From a virus, in the IMG/VR virus record IMGVR_UViG_3300050821_024084, positions 37,022 through 101,021 of that record: a DNA stretch of 64,000 nt; one strand, written 5' to 3'. Position numbers and translations under genes: made by a program. The first letter of the stretch is position 1. Each line of letters starts with the position of its first letter. Shown here piece by piece: positions 36,018-43,850 of this stretch. The notes beneath the pieces are model-generated. The model was not told the origin of the DNA. It saw nothing but the letters and a program-made list of their open reading frames with translations, and ran no database searches.

Positions 36018-39000
36018 GTGGCGGACATTCTCACGGAAAGCGCCCCGCCCGCAGCGGGTCCGGGCGATCTCAGCCAGCCATCTCGCGAGGTGGCGGTCAT
36101 GGCGAACCGGTATTCGACGACCGGTGACGTCATCAAGGCACGCATGCCCGAGCTAGTCAAGGGCGCGGGCTATGCCCTCGGGGAGAACGCTCCCCTGAAC
36201 GACAACATGGAGATCCTCACCCGGGCGCATCAGGCGACCCTGGACCTGCGGACGGAGACGTATCGCGGGTACACGGACAAGCCGTCCGTGGTCAAGGGGA
36301 TGAACGGCGACTTCCTGGGTCAGCGCGGCTACCTGAAGACGGCGCTGACCGCTCCGTCCATCCAGGAGCAGATGCAGCAGCTCGTCGGCATGCTGCCGGG
36401 CGGCGCGGATGCGCTGAAGTCGTTCACTGCTGGGAACCTTGGGATCGGGTCTGTTTATGGACTCGTTCCTTTCGACCTCAATGGGGTCCTCGCACGGTAA
36501 CGTGCGTGTCCTCCGCTTCGTGAAGAAAATGCCTTGCACCTTCACGGCTGATCTCAAGCGGAGGGATCTCCACTCGGTAACGAGTGTGATCAAACCACGA
36601 GAATTGCTGGGACATCTCGCAGGCACATACGCTACAGCGTGACGTAAAAACGTGAGCGCGACAGCTAAAAAGTTATGTGACAGAGACAATCAGCAGCCGA
36701 GCCCGCCTGATTCGTTCGACGGGAAGGTTCAACGACTATGTACGTGGCTCCTCATGACGAGGATGAAGATATAGTCTGACCTCACGTGAGAGCGTGAGAG
36801 GCCAGCAGAAATGACTGGCCCCGCCGTTTATGCGCGGTGAGTAACAACGTGATCCGGTCTACACAGTATTTCGCAACAAACTGCCCCGTCCGCCCGGACA
36901 GGGTACCGCTCGTCAGGCGAAGGTCTTCACAGGTGTCAGTGGCTCTCAGACCGGCGGTCAGGGCATCATTGACATCTCGATTCCTGAGCTGGTGCAGTCC
37001 GGCGGCTCGCTGTCCTCGACGGCGTGGCCGCTGAACCTGCCTCCGTCGGGATCGCAGACCGAGGTTGATCTCAACATTCCCTATCGCTTCTTCGGTCTCA
37101 CAGAATCACTGTCCTGGCTGGCGCAGTTCGCCGGGCAGGGCTTCGAGGACATCAGCGCACTAGCTAACCTGATCCTGCTGCAAGAAATGATGATGGGTGT
37201 TTTATCCGGATATGTCCGGTTTCGCCCCCTCACTCGGTGACGAGTGAGTGATAACCACGAGAATTGCTGGGACACCCGTATCACCCTGTTGCACCACAAC
37301 GTGGCCCGAAAGGACGAGCGTGACGGTCTGAAAAGCAGCAGGCAGGGGCAATCAGCAGCCGAGCCCACCTGGATTCGCTCCGATGGGAAGGTTCAGAGAC
37401 TATGTACGTGGAGTCTTAGCGCCAGTAATCTGATGAAGCTGCTTCAGCTTTTCTGGCAAGCACGAGGGTGACGTCATCGTACATCCATCGCACCGCTGGT
37501 GCATCGCGCTTGCTTCCGAGCAGATAGTGATACTTCTTGTCCTTACCGGCCATCCTGCGTCGCAGGACACATCCGGTATGCCGCTCGATGATGGCGGCAG
37601 TGCTCTCAAGCACAGACGGTGTGCCTATCAGCCCGATCATCCGCTTGTCGATAGATCCGTCTCCGTCCCAGAGCCCGCGCAGAAGATGGCGTTCCAGCTC
37701 GGGGGCCACAGACGGGAGAGTAGCGGAGTAGCTTTTGTCATGGTGGAGTCCTAGCTTATTCAGGTCCCTTACCATCTTCACGCTGTAGAGCGTGAGTCGC
37801 ATCATCCCGTCCTTCTGAGGGGTGAGCGGTGCGTCATGGTTAAGTTCCCGCGCCACTGCGCGGAGTAGCTCAGCATCGTTCTCTTTCAGGCTGATCTGAA
37901 TTTTGCGACCGTCGTTAGTGACGTGGCCGTCTGCTAGAATAAGCCCGAGGATATACGCCTTCTCGGCGGTGTCTATCCGGGTGAAGTAATCACGGTCTGT
38001 TGTCCATTTCGGCGGTGGGCTCATCTGTACAGTATAGCGCGCTGAGATTATGATATAGTCCGGTCTCATGTGAGAGCATGAGAGGCATGCAGAAATGACA
38101 TGCCCGCTCGCTGTCAAGCGAGAGGTAACAGAACGGAAGAGTATCAGCTCCTGGCTGGTACCTCGACAGCACTTTCTGCTCCGGCAACTCCGACTCTCAC
38201 GGCCCGGACGGCTGGCTCGAACGAGACGGCGCTGTCCACGGACGGCTCCGCCACGTACGTGACCGTCACGGCCACGAACTACTTCGGCGAGACGGTTGCC
38301 AGCACGGCAGCTACCCTCACCCCGACCACGGGGCAGGTCGTTGACGTGACCATCGTCCCGGTCACCGGGGCGCAGTCCTACAACATCTACGTCGGCACGG
38401 CCAACGCCCGGACCACGCTGTACCGCATGGCGACTGGCGTCGGCGGGCAGCGCTACACGCTTCAGGGGACCGCTCCCAGCTCGGGTGCGAACTCGCCGGC
38501 GGCGGACACCGGCACGGGCACCAACACCCGGCTGGAGGGCCTGATCCCGACGCTGACCGGCAAGTCGGCGCAGACCACGGTCTACCCCAACGGGTGGCAG
38601 GGCGGCTACTACCAGCCGTCTGTCGGCACGCACCTGTCGTACAACGCGATCTACACGGCGCTGGATGCGCTGTGGGAGTCGGTATTCACGAACCCGGGAG
38701 CATTCCGGGCGGATCCGGCGGAGATCGCCGGTGACGGCGGCGACATCATGCGGCTGTCCACCGACGTCATCAACCAGGGCTCGGCGACGAACTACCGCCT
38801 GTGGCTCGACCAGGCGGACGTCTCTGGCGTCCGGGTCGGCGCGGCGGTGTCGGAGTTCCAGAACCCGATCACCCGGTCGGTGCTCAAGCTCGTCGTGCAT
38901 CCGTGGATGACGCAGGGCACCGCGATGCTCATGACGTACCAGCTCCCGCAGACGTGGACGAACGTCGCGAATGCGTGGGAGATGACGTGCGTGCAGGACT

Positions 39001-39140
39001 ACGTCTCAATCGCGTGGCCCGTCATTGACGCCACGTTCCGCTACTCGATCTTCCTGTACGCCGCGCTGTGCGGCTACGCTCCGTACTACTCGGGGATTCT
39101 TCAGGGGCTGCAAGTAAGCGATACCACCCCCTACCAGTAA
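36018..39140 (+). CDS. Major capsid protein, three exons split by two group I introns
   Basis: GTG start after AAGGAGAAG. Exons inferred at 36018-36478, 36850-37198 and 38136-39140, giving 604 residues in frame. The HK97-fold signatures cross the junctions: GIGSVYGLVPFDL, then VYTVFRNKLPRPPGQGTARQ, then ANLILLQEMMMG joined to EEYQLLAGTSTAL. Exon 3 contains a Thr-rich Ig/FN3-like insert (about 75 residues, TYVTVTATNYFGETVASTA) and the capsid C-terminal half (YRLWLDQADVSGVRVGAAV, APYYSGILQGL). Junction 2 fits capsid conservation well; junction 1 (Phe-Asp-Leu to Asp-Pro-Val) is less sure. Confidence 0.85.
36479..36849 (+). ncRNA. Group I intron 1 in the capsid gene
   Basis: Core elements in order: P GAATTGCTGGGACA (36601-36614), Q CAATCAGCAGCCGAGCCC (36687-36704), R GGTTCAACGACTATGTACG (36726-36744), S AAGATATAGTC (36766-36776). 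P1 pairs exon GACCT with GGGTC, giving the expected U-G at the 5' splice site (after 36478). The last base is G (36849). P9 is CTCACG/CGTGAG at 36781-36798, followed by GGCCAG/CTGGCC. No ORF inside. Boundaries are inferred. Confidence 0.85.
37416..38024 (-). CDS. LAGLIDADG homing endonuclease encoded antisense in intron 2
   Basis: 202 residues from the ATG at 38024; the frame is open far beyond, but the sequence before this point is capsid shadow. Two LAGLIDADG helices are present: EKAYILGLILADGHVTNDG and ERHLLRGLWDGDGSIDKR, each ending in the acidic catalytic residue, with DNA-contacting strands between (RKIQISLKENDAELL, YHYLLGSKRDAP). On its strand TATACT (38036-38031) precedes the ATG by 6 nt, a leaderless design. 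It would cut intron-less capsid genes and drive intron homing. Confidence 0.87.
   Translation of the reverse strand: MSPPPKWTTDRDYFTRIDTAEKAYILGLILADGHVTNDGRKIQISLKENDAELLRAVARELNHDAPLTPQKDGMMRLTLYSVKMVRDLNKLGLHHDKSYSATLPSVAPELERHLLRGLWDGDGSIDKRMIGLIGTPSVLESTAAIIERHTGCVLRRRMAGKDKKYHYLLGSKRDAPAVRWMYDDVTLVLARKAEAASSDYWR
38031..38036 (-). promoter_or_regulatory. -10 hexamer of the intron endonuclease gene
   Basis: TATACT on the minus strand, 6 nt before the ATG at 38024. The same hexamer and spacing precede the minus-strand gene at 33133 (33140-33145). Confidence 0.55.
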
Positions 39141-39149
39141 TCCGCTTGA

Positions 39150-39176
39150 GGCCGGGCGGCTCGCTGCCGCCCGGCC
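39150..39176 (+). terminator. Strong hairpin after the capsid gene
   Basis: GGCCGGGCGGC 39150-39160 pairs perfectly with GCCGCCCGGCC 39166-39176 across TCGCT, 9 nt after the capsid stop. No T-run. It may attenuate transcription so that capsid is made in excess over downstream proteins. Confidence 0.6.
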
Positions 39177-39198
39177 CCGGCAGAAAGGAAACGGCCCG

Positions 39199-39585
39199 AT
39201 GGCCATCTTCGCAAACGGACCGGACTACCAGACCTACTCGGTCACTGGTACGACCCCGACCCAGATCTTCTACACGCGCGGCTACGGCGGCACCGCCATC
39301 GGGTCCGGCGTGACAGTGCGCAATCCCACGGTTGTCAATGCAGGCACTGTTGCGCTGTACGTGACCGGCGGCACGGTCGCAGCCGTCGGCGCTACTGCCT
39401 CGACCGTGTACGCTCTCGGCGCGGGCATCGCGCTCCAGCCGGGCGATCAGCTGGTGATCTTCGGCACTGCTGTCACTCAGTCCACGGGCAACCAGGGGAC
39501 CTTCGACCTGTTCGGCTGCGTCGCCGGGTCGATCAACACCATCACGGTCGAGGGCGGTTACGCTACGCAGACGATTGTGAGCTGA
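39199..39585 (+). CDS. Small structural protein (head decoration-like)
   Basis: 128 residues, AGAAAGGAAACG upstream. Gly/Thr/Val-rich beta-strand sequence (GVTVRNPTVVNAGTVALYVT, GIALQPGDQLVIFG), similar in style to the next two gene products, suggesting a family of small trimeric decoration or fibre proteins. No named family is recognised. Confidence 0.6.
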   Translation: MAIFANGPDYQTYSVTGTTPTQIFYTRGYGGTAIGSGVTVRNPTVVNAGTVALYVTGGTVAAVGATASTVYALGAGIALQPGDQLVIFGTAVTQSTGNQGTFDLFGCVAGSINTITVEGGYATQTIVS

Positions 39586-39587
39586 TC

Positions 39588-40112
39588 ATGGCGAAGGCTA
39601 ACTCTCCCGGGCAGACCACGGGCATTGACCCGCCTGTCGCCACCCCGTCACTTCAGGTATACAATCCCCCGGCTGTGGGGCATCCGCACTGCGTGATCTT
39701 CAACAGCGGCGCGTCGCCTGTCTACCTGGGCGGCACGTCCGTGACCGCGCAGAACGGGTTCTACTTCCCGGCAGGAGCGCAGATCAGCCTGCCGTTCGCC
39801 CCGTTCCCGATCTACGCCATCGACGGGTACACGCTCGGTACCGCGACGGCTACGCTCACGATCAACGCTGTCTCCGGCGGTACTGTCCTGGCAGCCGGGA
39901 GCATCGCGACCTTCACGCCCGGAACGCTCCTCCAGATCGGTAATGCAGGGGCACCGAACTCGCAGGAAGTGGTGGTGATCGCCAATATCCCGAACACCGG
40001 TACGGTCACGACCACGACCCCGATCCTGTACGATCACATCTCCGGGGCAACTGTCACGACAATTGCCAGCCAGAACGCCTCGTCACTGTCGGTGAACGTC
40101 GGGACGACCTGA
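39588..40112 (+). CDS. Small structural protein (head decoration-like)
   Basis: 174 residues. HCVIFNSGASPVYLGGTSVT and FYFPAGAQISLPFAPFPIYA resemble jelly-roll head fibre proteins that present a nucleotide- or sugar-like pocket. The C-terminal half contains TPGTLLQIGNAGAPNSQEVV, a strand repeat also seen in the adaptor gene at 41964 (an LLYDH-type ending). Function inferred from composition and position. Confidence 0.6.
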   Translation: MAKANSPGQTTGIDPPVATPSLQVYNPPAVGHPHCVIFNSGASPVYLGGTSVTAQNGFYFPAGAQISLPFAPFPIYAIDGYTLGTATATLTINAVSGGTVLAAGSIATFTPGTLLQIGNAGAPNSQEVVVIANIPNTGTVTTTTPILYDHISGATVTTIASQNASSLSVNVGTT

Positions 40113-40393
40113 TGCCGTCCGCCATCACACCGGTCACGCTGGCGGCGGGCAGCGTCTCGGTCCTGGTGAATGTCCCGCCAGGTCCGTGCAGTGTCGTCAT
40201 CTCAGCCGGCGCGGGCACGGTGGGGTTGTATTTCGGCCTGGGAACTGCTGTTACGTCATCTAACGGGCTGTACGTCCCCGGGGGCTACCCGCCGTGGCTC
40301 TACCAGCGGTACGTCGGCCAGGCAGGGCGTATCATCTACGCTACCGCACAAAGCGGCACGATCACGGCGACAGCCGGGGTCCTCGAACCGTAG
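40112..40393 (+). CDS. Small structural protein (head decoration-like)
   Basis: ATG shares a base with the previous stop (TGATG); 93 residues. SVVISAGAGTVGLYFGLGTA and GLYVPGGYPPWLYQRYVG again suggest a beta-sandwich virion protein. Confidence 0.55.
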   Translation: MPSAITPVTLAAGSVSVLVNVPPGPCSVVISAGAGTVGLYFGLGTAVTSSNGLYVPGGYPPWLYQRYVGQAGRIIYATAQSGTITATAGVLEP

Positions 40394-40400
40394 GAGGCAT

Positions 40401-40676
40401 ATGGGTCAGCGTGTTCAGCTCCCGCCCGGCTGCGCCGGATTTCGCTGCGCGGACGGGAGTGTCTACTCGGCGAAGCCGGGAACGTCTGTCGTGCTGGAGG
40501 ACCGGCACGCGACATCGCTTTCGAAAAGCCAGCATCAGTCTATCGGCCTGGTGACGGCCGGGGAGAGTTTCTCCCTCGGCACGAAGGAGAGCCGGCGCTG
40601 CCCGGACTGCCGGTTCCTGGCGCAAGCCTGGTCGCAGGACTGCCCGCGCTGCGGAGCGGAGACCATAGCGGCATAG
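40401..40676 (+). CDS. Small zinc-ribbon protein
   Basis: 91 residues, AGGAGG 5 nt before the ATG. The N-terminal half (GFRCADGSVYSAKPGTSVVL) is a small beta-fold; the C-terminus has CPDCRFLAQAWSQDCPRCG, a two-knuckle zinc ribbon. Last gene of this rightward block. Function unknown. Confidence 0.65.
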   Translation: MGQRVQLPPGCAGFRCADGSVYSAKPGTSVVLEDRHATSLSKSQHQSIGLVTAGESFSLGTKESRRCPDCRFLAQAWSQDCPRCGAETIAA

Positions 40677-40681
40677 CGAAA

Positions 40682-40775
40682 CCCCCGGCCCTCGGGAACG
40701 GCAGAGATTACGTCCCAGGGAAGTGAGAACCGGGGGCTCGCTATTCCCGGAGCGCGGGGGTAGAAGGCTCCGGGA
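40682..40775. terminator. Bidirectional terminator region between convergent genes
   Basis: CCCCCGG 40682-40688 with CCGGGGG 40730-40736, and TCCCGGAGC 40745-40753 with GCTCCGGGA 40767-40775. They lie between the rightward gene ending at 40676 and the leftward gene ending at 40787. No coding sequence is seen here. Confidence 0.6.
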
Positions 40776-40786
40776 GCTTGTGGTGG

Positions 40787-41149
40787 TCAGGCAGGATGGA
40801 TGGCGTCCTCCGTGTGGCCGGGAACCTCGTACGTCGCCTTGAAACTGATGCGCCGGGTGGCGACCCGGGAGCCGTCACGCTGATCGGCTGCGATCCCGCA
40901 ATCCATCAGCGCCCGGCGGATTGCGTTTGCGGCCAGGTGCTTCTGGATGTCGAAGTGCTTGGCTGCCAGCTGATTCAGCCGGTAGATGTCCGCTAGATCA
41001 GCGGTGATGACTCGCACTCCGCCCGGGTGAAGAGCCGGGTATGCCTCGATGAGCATGTCCCGCTCGTCTTCCGCGCGCATCCCGTCGGGCGGGGAGAGCA
41101 GCGGGATGCCGCTCAGCTGGGCCATGACGCTTTCCGTGGTGAGAGCCAT
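40787..41149 (-). CDS. Leftward hypothetical protein, possible regulator
   Basis: 120 residues, GGAGGA 4 nt before the ATG at 41149. Helical (LTTESVMAQLSGIPLL, DIYRLNQLAAKHFDIQKHLAANAIRRALM), with a C-terminal strand pair. The LAAKHFDIQKHLAANAIRRAL segment could be a DNA-recognition helix, but this is weak. It has its own promoter and terminator, so it is expressed separately from the late operon. Confidence 0.65.
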   Translation of the reverse strand: MALTTESVMAQLSGIPLLSPPDGMRAEDERDMLIEAYPALHPGGVRVITADLADIYRLNQLAAKHFDIQKHLAANAIRRALMDCGIAADQRDGSRVATRRISFKATYEVPGHTEDAIHPA

Positions 41150-41357
41150 GATTCCTCCTGATTCGCCTGTTCCTTGCCCCCGGAGGCCGGACGAGGCTGC
41201 CTAGGAGTTCCCGTCCGCGCCTCCAGCCGAGCTATGTGCCGTCCATGATCGGCCAATATGGACCCGATCGATTCCAGGGCAGTGCACGGGCCGGGGGGCC
41301 TGCCCGCACAACACCAGCATACCGCATAAGGCGGTGTGCTGTAAACAGTGAGAAAAG
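41150..41357. other. Divergent intergenic region with a possible short leftward ORF
   Basis: It holds the leftward promoter (41316-41345). A leftward frame ending at 41113, overlapping the start of the gene at 41149, would encode a helical tail (IGSILADHGRHIARLEART) but lacks a convincing start. Left as undecided. No other feature seen. Confidence 0.4.
41316..41345 (-). promoter_or_regulatory. Leftward promoter
   Basis: On the minus strand TTTACA (41345-41340) and TATGCT (41321-41316) with an 18-nt spacer. It drives the gene starting at 41149 through a leader of about 160 nt. Confidence 0.65.
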
Positions 41358-41939
41358 GTGAGTACCACGTCTCTGTACGCACGCTCAGACATCGTGAGCG
41401 TCTGGATACCGCCGGAAAGCGGAGGGTGCGGCAGCACGCACACCCGACCCGTGGACGGCGGGAAGCCTGAGCCGGAATGGCGGCTCGACTGCCCGGCGTG
41501 CACGGCCTACCTGAAGAAGGTCAGGGATCCGCTGTGGGCTGCGATGCCTGCGGACATCCCGGAAACGCCGGATGAGCGGACCATACGCGAGGACGCCGAG
41601 AAGCGCGGCGAGCGCGCCCTGAAGAAGTCACAAGAGGAAATCAACGTCAAGCTGGCGGAGACTACCGTGCAGATCGCGGAGCTGCTGGCCCGGCACGACG
41701 GCCCGGCTCCGGACCAGGCGGACATCGCAGCTCTGGTGGCTGCGGAGGTCGCGAAGCTCATGGAGCAGCGCGACAGTGTGCCGGAGCCCGTGCCTGCGCC
41801 CGTGCAGCTGGAGCTTTTCGAGTCTGAGCCGATGGACCTGTCCCGGCTGCACAGGCAGACTCTCGCAAAGATGTGCCGGGAGCGTGACCTGGATGACACG
41901 GGCGGCAAGGAACAGCTCCTCGCCCGCCTGACGGCCTGA
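41358..41939 (+). CDS. Protein with C-terminal SAP/HeH-like domain
   Basis: GTG at 41358; 193 residues. The N-terminus has CGSTHTRP and CPAC in a possible zinc-binding module. A charged coiled-coil middle (RTIREDAEKRGERALKKSQEEINVKLAE) follows, then a terminal LSRLHRQTLAKMCRERDLDDTGGKEQLLARL, the two-helix pattern of SAP/HeH DNA-binding modules. Actinophages often encode such a protein between capsid and adaptor genes. DNA binding is inferred. Confidence 0.7.
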   Translation: MSTTSLYARSDIVSVWIPPESGGCGSTHTRPVDGGKPEPEWRLDCPACTAYLKKVRDPLWAAMPADIPETPDERTIREDAEKRGERALKKSQEEINVKLAETTVQIAELLARHDGPAPDQADIAALVAAEVAKLMEQRDSVPEPVPAPVQLELFESEPMDLSRLHRQTLAKMCRERDLDDTGGKEQLLARLTA

Positions 41940-41963
41940 CGAAGGGGGAGATGAGAGTTGACC

Positions 41964-42914
41964 ATGCCGCTCCCGGTGTCCCCGACACCGTATATCACCC
42001 CGTCGACTCTCATTTCCGCTCCGACCGGAATCAGCTGGTCGACAATCCCGCCCGGCCGGGATACGACACCCGCCCAGAAGTATGCCGAGCAGCTGAATAT
42101 CTGCCAGCGTGCCACGCAGATGGCCGACCAGTACTGCAATCAGGTGCTGCGCGCCACCACGGATACCGAGATGTACACCGGTCCGGGCGACTACGGGGGC
42201 CGGGTCAACATGCAGCAGGACACCGGGCTCACCCGGGTCATCCTCCAGCGCTGGCCGATCCTGACGATCAGCTCGATCCAGGTCGCGGCCAGCTCGGTGT
42301 TCCCCCGGCAGTGGCAGACGCTGCCGGGGGGCTGGTGGTCGCTGGAGAACCCGGTCTCCGGGCTCTACGGGTCTGTGGTGCCGGTCGCTGCCGGGCAGGG
42401 CGGTCAGGCGATGAACATCGGGCCGGGGTATATCAGCTGGTGCCTGGGACGGCAGGGATTCACCATCCAGATCCAGTATATCAACGGCTGGCCGCACGCC
42501 GGGCTGACTGCGAATGCGAGCGTCGGGGCGACCAGCATCACTGTTGACGACTGCACCGGCTGGACCGTGCCGCAGGCGGATACCGGTCTTATCGGGGCAA
42601 CCGGCGTGATCTATGACGGCGGGCAGCAGGAGGTCGTCCAGGTGACCGCCGCCTCGGCGACCTCCGGGCCGGGAATGCTCACGCTGGCAAGCGCGCTGCT
42701 GTATGATCATGAGTCCGGGGTCGCCGTGACGACGCTGCCGGAGACCATCCGGTGGGCGTGCATCCTGTTCGGCGCGGCGATGGCCCTGACGCGAGGTGCG
42801 ACTTCGACGACCGTGCAGGAAAGCCCCGGCGGGAAGCAGAGCTCAGCTGCGCGATCGGAAACCCTGTTCGAGCAGGCATGTCATCAGCTGCACCCCTGGA
42901 AGCGGGTCATCTGA
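41964..42914 (+). CDS. Head-tail adaptor (connector) protein
   Basis: Start at the ATG at 41964 (GAGAG upstream) or the TTG two codons earlier. About 316 residues. TPAQKYAEQLNICQRATQMADQYCNQVL near the N-terminus and LPETIRWACILFGAAMALTRGAT near the C-terminus are the helical layout of connector proteins in which a beta-insert separates the helices; here the insert is enlarged (TANASVGATSITVDDCTGW). It would bind below the portal. The enlarged insert shares an LLYDHESG segment with the capsid-adjacent protein at 39588. Confidence 0.65.
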   Translation: MPLPVSPTPYITPSTLISAPTGISWSTIPPGRDTTPAQKYAEQLNICQRATQMADQYCNQVLRATTDTEMYTGPGDYGGRVNMQQDTGLTRVILQRWPILTISSIQVAASSVFPRQWQTLPGGWWSLENPVSGLYGSVVPVAAGQGGQAMNIGPGYISWCLGRQGFTIQIQYINGWPHAGLTANASVGATSITVDDCTGWTVPQADTGLIGATGVIYDGGQQEVVQVTAASATSGPGMLTLASALLYDHESGVAVTTLPETIRWACILFGAAMALTRGATSTTVQESPGGKQSSAARSETLFEQACHQLHPWKRVI

Positions 42915-43429
42915 TGCCGATCGTCACCACGCAGCAGGAGATTCTCAAGCTGCTGGACAACCTGCCGATGCCGAACGGGAACTACGAGCTCCAGGCATAC
43001 ATCACGCCCCCTGACCCGGAAACGGACTACAGCAACCCGCACGCGTACATCTGGCCTGCGAAAGGCGACGAGTCCCGGAACCCGGCATTCGGCGGGGCGA
43101 TCCCGCGCAATACCGGGGTGTTCACGCCGTCCGGGACGAAGCCGATCCTGCATGAGATGCATGTGTATCTCGTCTGGTTCAGCACAAATGACGATCCGGA
43201 TGCAGATACTTGGTTCCCCGGCATGGTCGACGCGGTGATGTGGGCGCTGCGGACCTCGCCGGATCCGCTGCCGGTGACCGATCCGTTCACCGGGCTGACG
43301 AACAGCCAGCTGGTGGGGATCGGTGAAAGAATGACTTATGAGCTGGTTCTGCGAAGTACTGAGGATGAGGCGTACGACCGGTATGACGCCCTGATAACCA
43401 TCCACATCTGGGAGATCCTGCAAGCCTAG
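42914..43429 (+). CDS. Head-tail completion / tail terminator-like protein
   Basis: ATG shares a base with the previous stop; 171 residues. ILHEMHVYLVWFSTND, FPGMVDAVMWALRTS and ERMTYELVLRSTEDEAYDRYDALITIHIWEIL fit the alpha/beta fold of tail terminator or head-closure proteins, and position between adaptor and tail genes agrees. Assignment is by fold pattern and order, not by a named motif. Confidence 0.6.
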   Translation: MPIVTTQQEILKLLDNLPMPNGNYELQAYITPPDPETDYSNPHAYIWPAKGDESRNPAFGGAIPRNTGVFTPSGTKPILHEMHVYLVWFSTNDDPDADTWFPGMVDAVMWALRTSPDPLPVTDPFTGLTNSQLVGIGERMTYELVLRSTEDEAYDRYDALITIHIWEILQA

Positions 43430-43572
43430 AACAAGGCGGACAGGGCGAGGGCGAGCAGCCCGGCGGGCAGCAGCCAGGTCAGGTTCGTGCCCGTGACCAC
43501 GCCCCCGGCGACCAGGGTCGCGAGAGCGAACAGGATGCACGCGGCGACGAGGAAAGCCCTGGACAGCGTCAT
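43426..43572 (-). CDS. Leftward small two-span membrane protein (48 aa)
   Basis: Starting at the minus-strand ATG at 43572, the product is almost entirely two hydrophobic segments, AFLVAACILFALATLVAGG and LTWLLPAGLLALALSALF, with a short polar turn. Small proteins of this plan occur at similar positions in many actinophages. Its stop overlaps the end of the rightward gene by 4 nt. It may be a superinfection-exclusion or lysis accessory protein; function unknown. Confidence 0.65.
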   Translation of the reverse strand: MTLSRAFLVAACILFALATLVAGGVVTGTNLTWLLPAGLLALALSALF

Positions 43573-43603
43573 ACCTGGTATGTACCCACGAGAGAGGTGA
43601 ATT

Positions 43604-43849
43604 ATGCCTTACACCTACACGTACCCGGACTACATGAATACCGCTACCGGCAAGGCACTGACCGTGACCGCCGGCAGCTCCTACACCTGCGCCATCTTCT
43701 CGGGGCGTCTCACCACGGCGACGTCGTTCCCGAACGACGGGCGCTGGACAAACGCAACGACCTTCATCGACCTGACGCGCGCCCCGGAGCCTGCGCGCCC
43801 GGAGCCTCCGGCCAGGCCGCTCGTGATCCCGGCTACCGAAGGGAAGTAA
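43604..43849 (+). CDS. Small tail-region protein
   Basis: 81 residues, GAGAGGTGA 5-6 nt before the ATG. Begins PYTYTYPDYMNTATGKALTV; a Pro-rich end (EPARPEPPARPLVIP). Probably a minor structural protein. No family is recognised. Confidence 0.55.
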   Translation: MPYTYTYPDYMNTATGKALTVTAGSSYTCAIFSGRLTTATSFPNDGRWTNATTFIDLTRAPEPARPEPPARPLVIPATEGK

Positions 43850-43850
43850 C

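Larger units (their letters stand above)
37199..38135 (+). ncRNA. Group I intron 2 in the capsid gene, carrying an antisense endonuclease gene
   Basis: Same core as intron 1: P GAATTGCTGGGACA (37261-37274), Q CAATCAGCAGCCGAGCCC (37349-37366), R GGTTCAGAGACTATGTACG (37390-37408), S ATGATATAGTC (38050-38060). P9 is CTCATG/CATGAG (38066-38083) and GGCATG/CATGCC, covarying with intron 1. The endonuclease gene sits between R and S, that is in the P8 loop. The 5' splice site is after GGT at 37198, and the terminal G is at 38135, restoring QEMMMG-EEYQLL. Confidence 0.87.

Noticed and set aside
36480-36642. Short ORFs inside intron 1 and read-through of capsid exon 1 to 36500
   Set aside because: They fall in the conserved group I intron structure; the exon reading resumes at 36850 with capsid motifs.
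38025-38900. Extension of the intron endonuclease frame upstream to 38900
   Set aside because: The added sequence is antisense to capsid exon 3 and rich in Arg/Gly; the ATG at 38024 follows a TATACT hexamer and begins the recognisable domain.
41113-41382. Leftward ORF overlapping the gene at 40787-41149
   Set aside because: Only the C-terminal 50 residues look protein-like and there is no plausible start; left as undecided in the intergenic entry.
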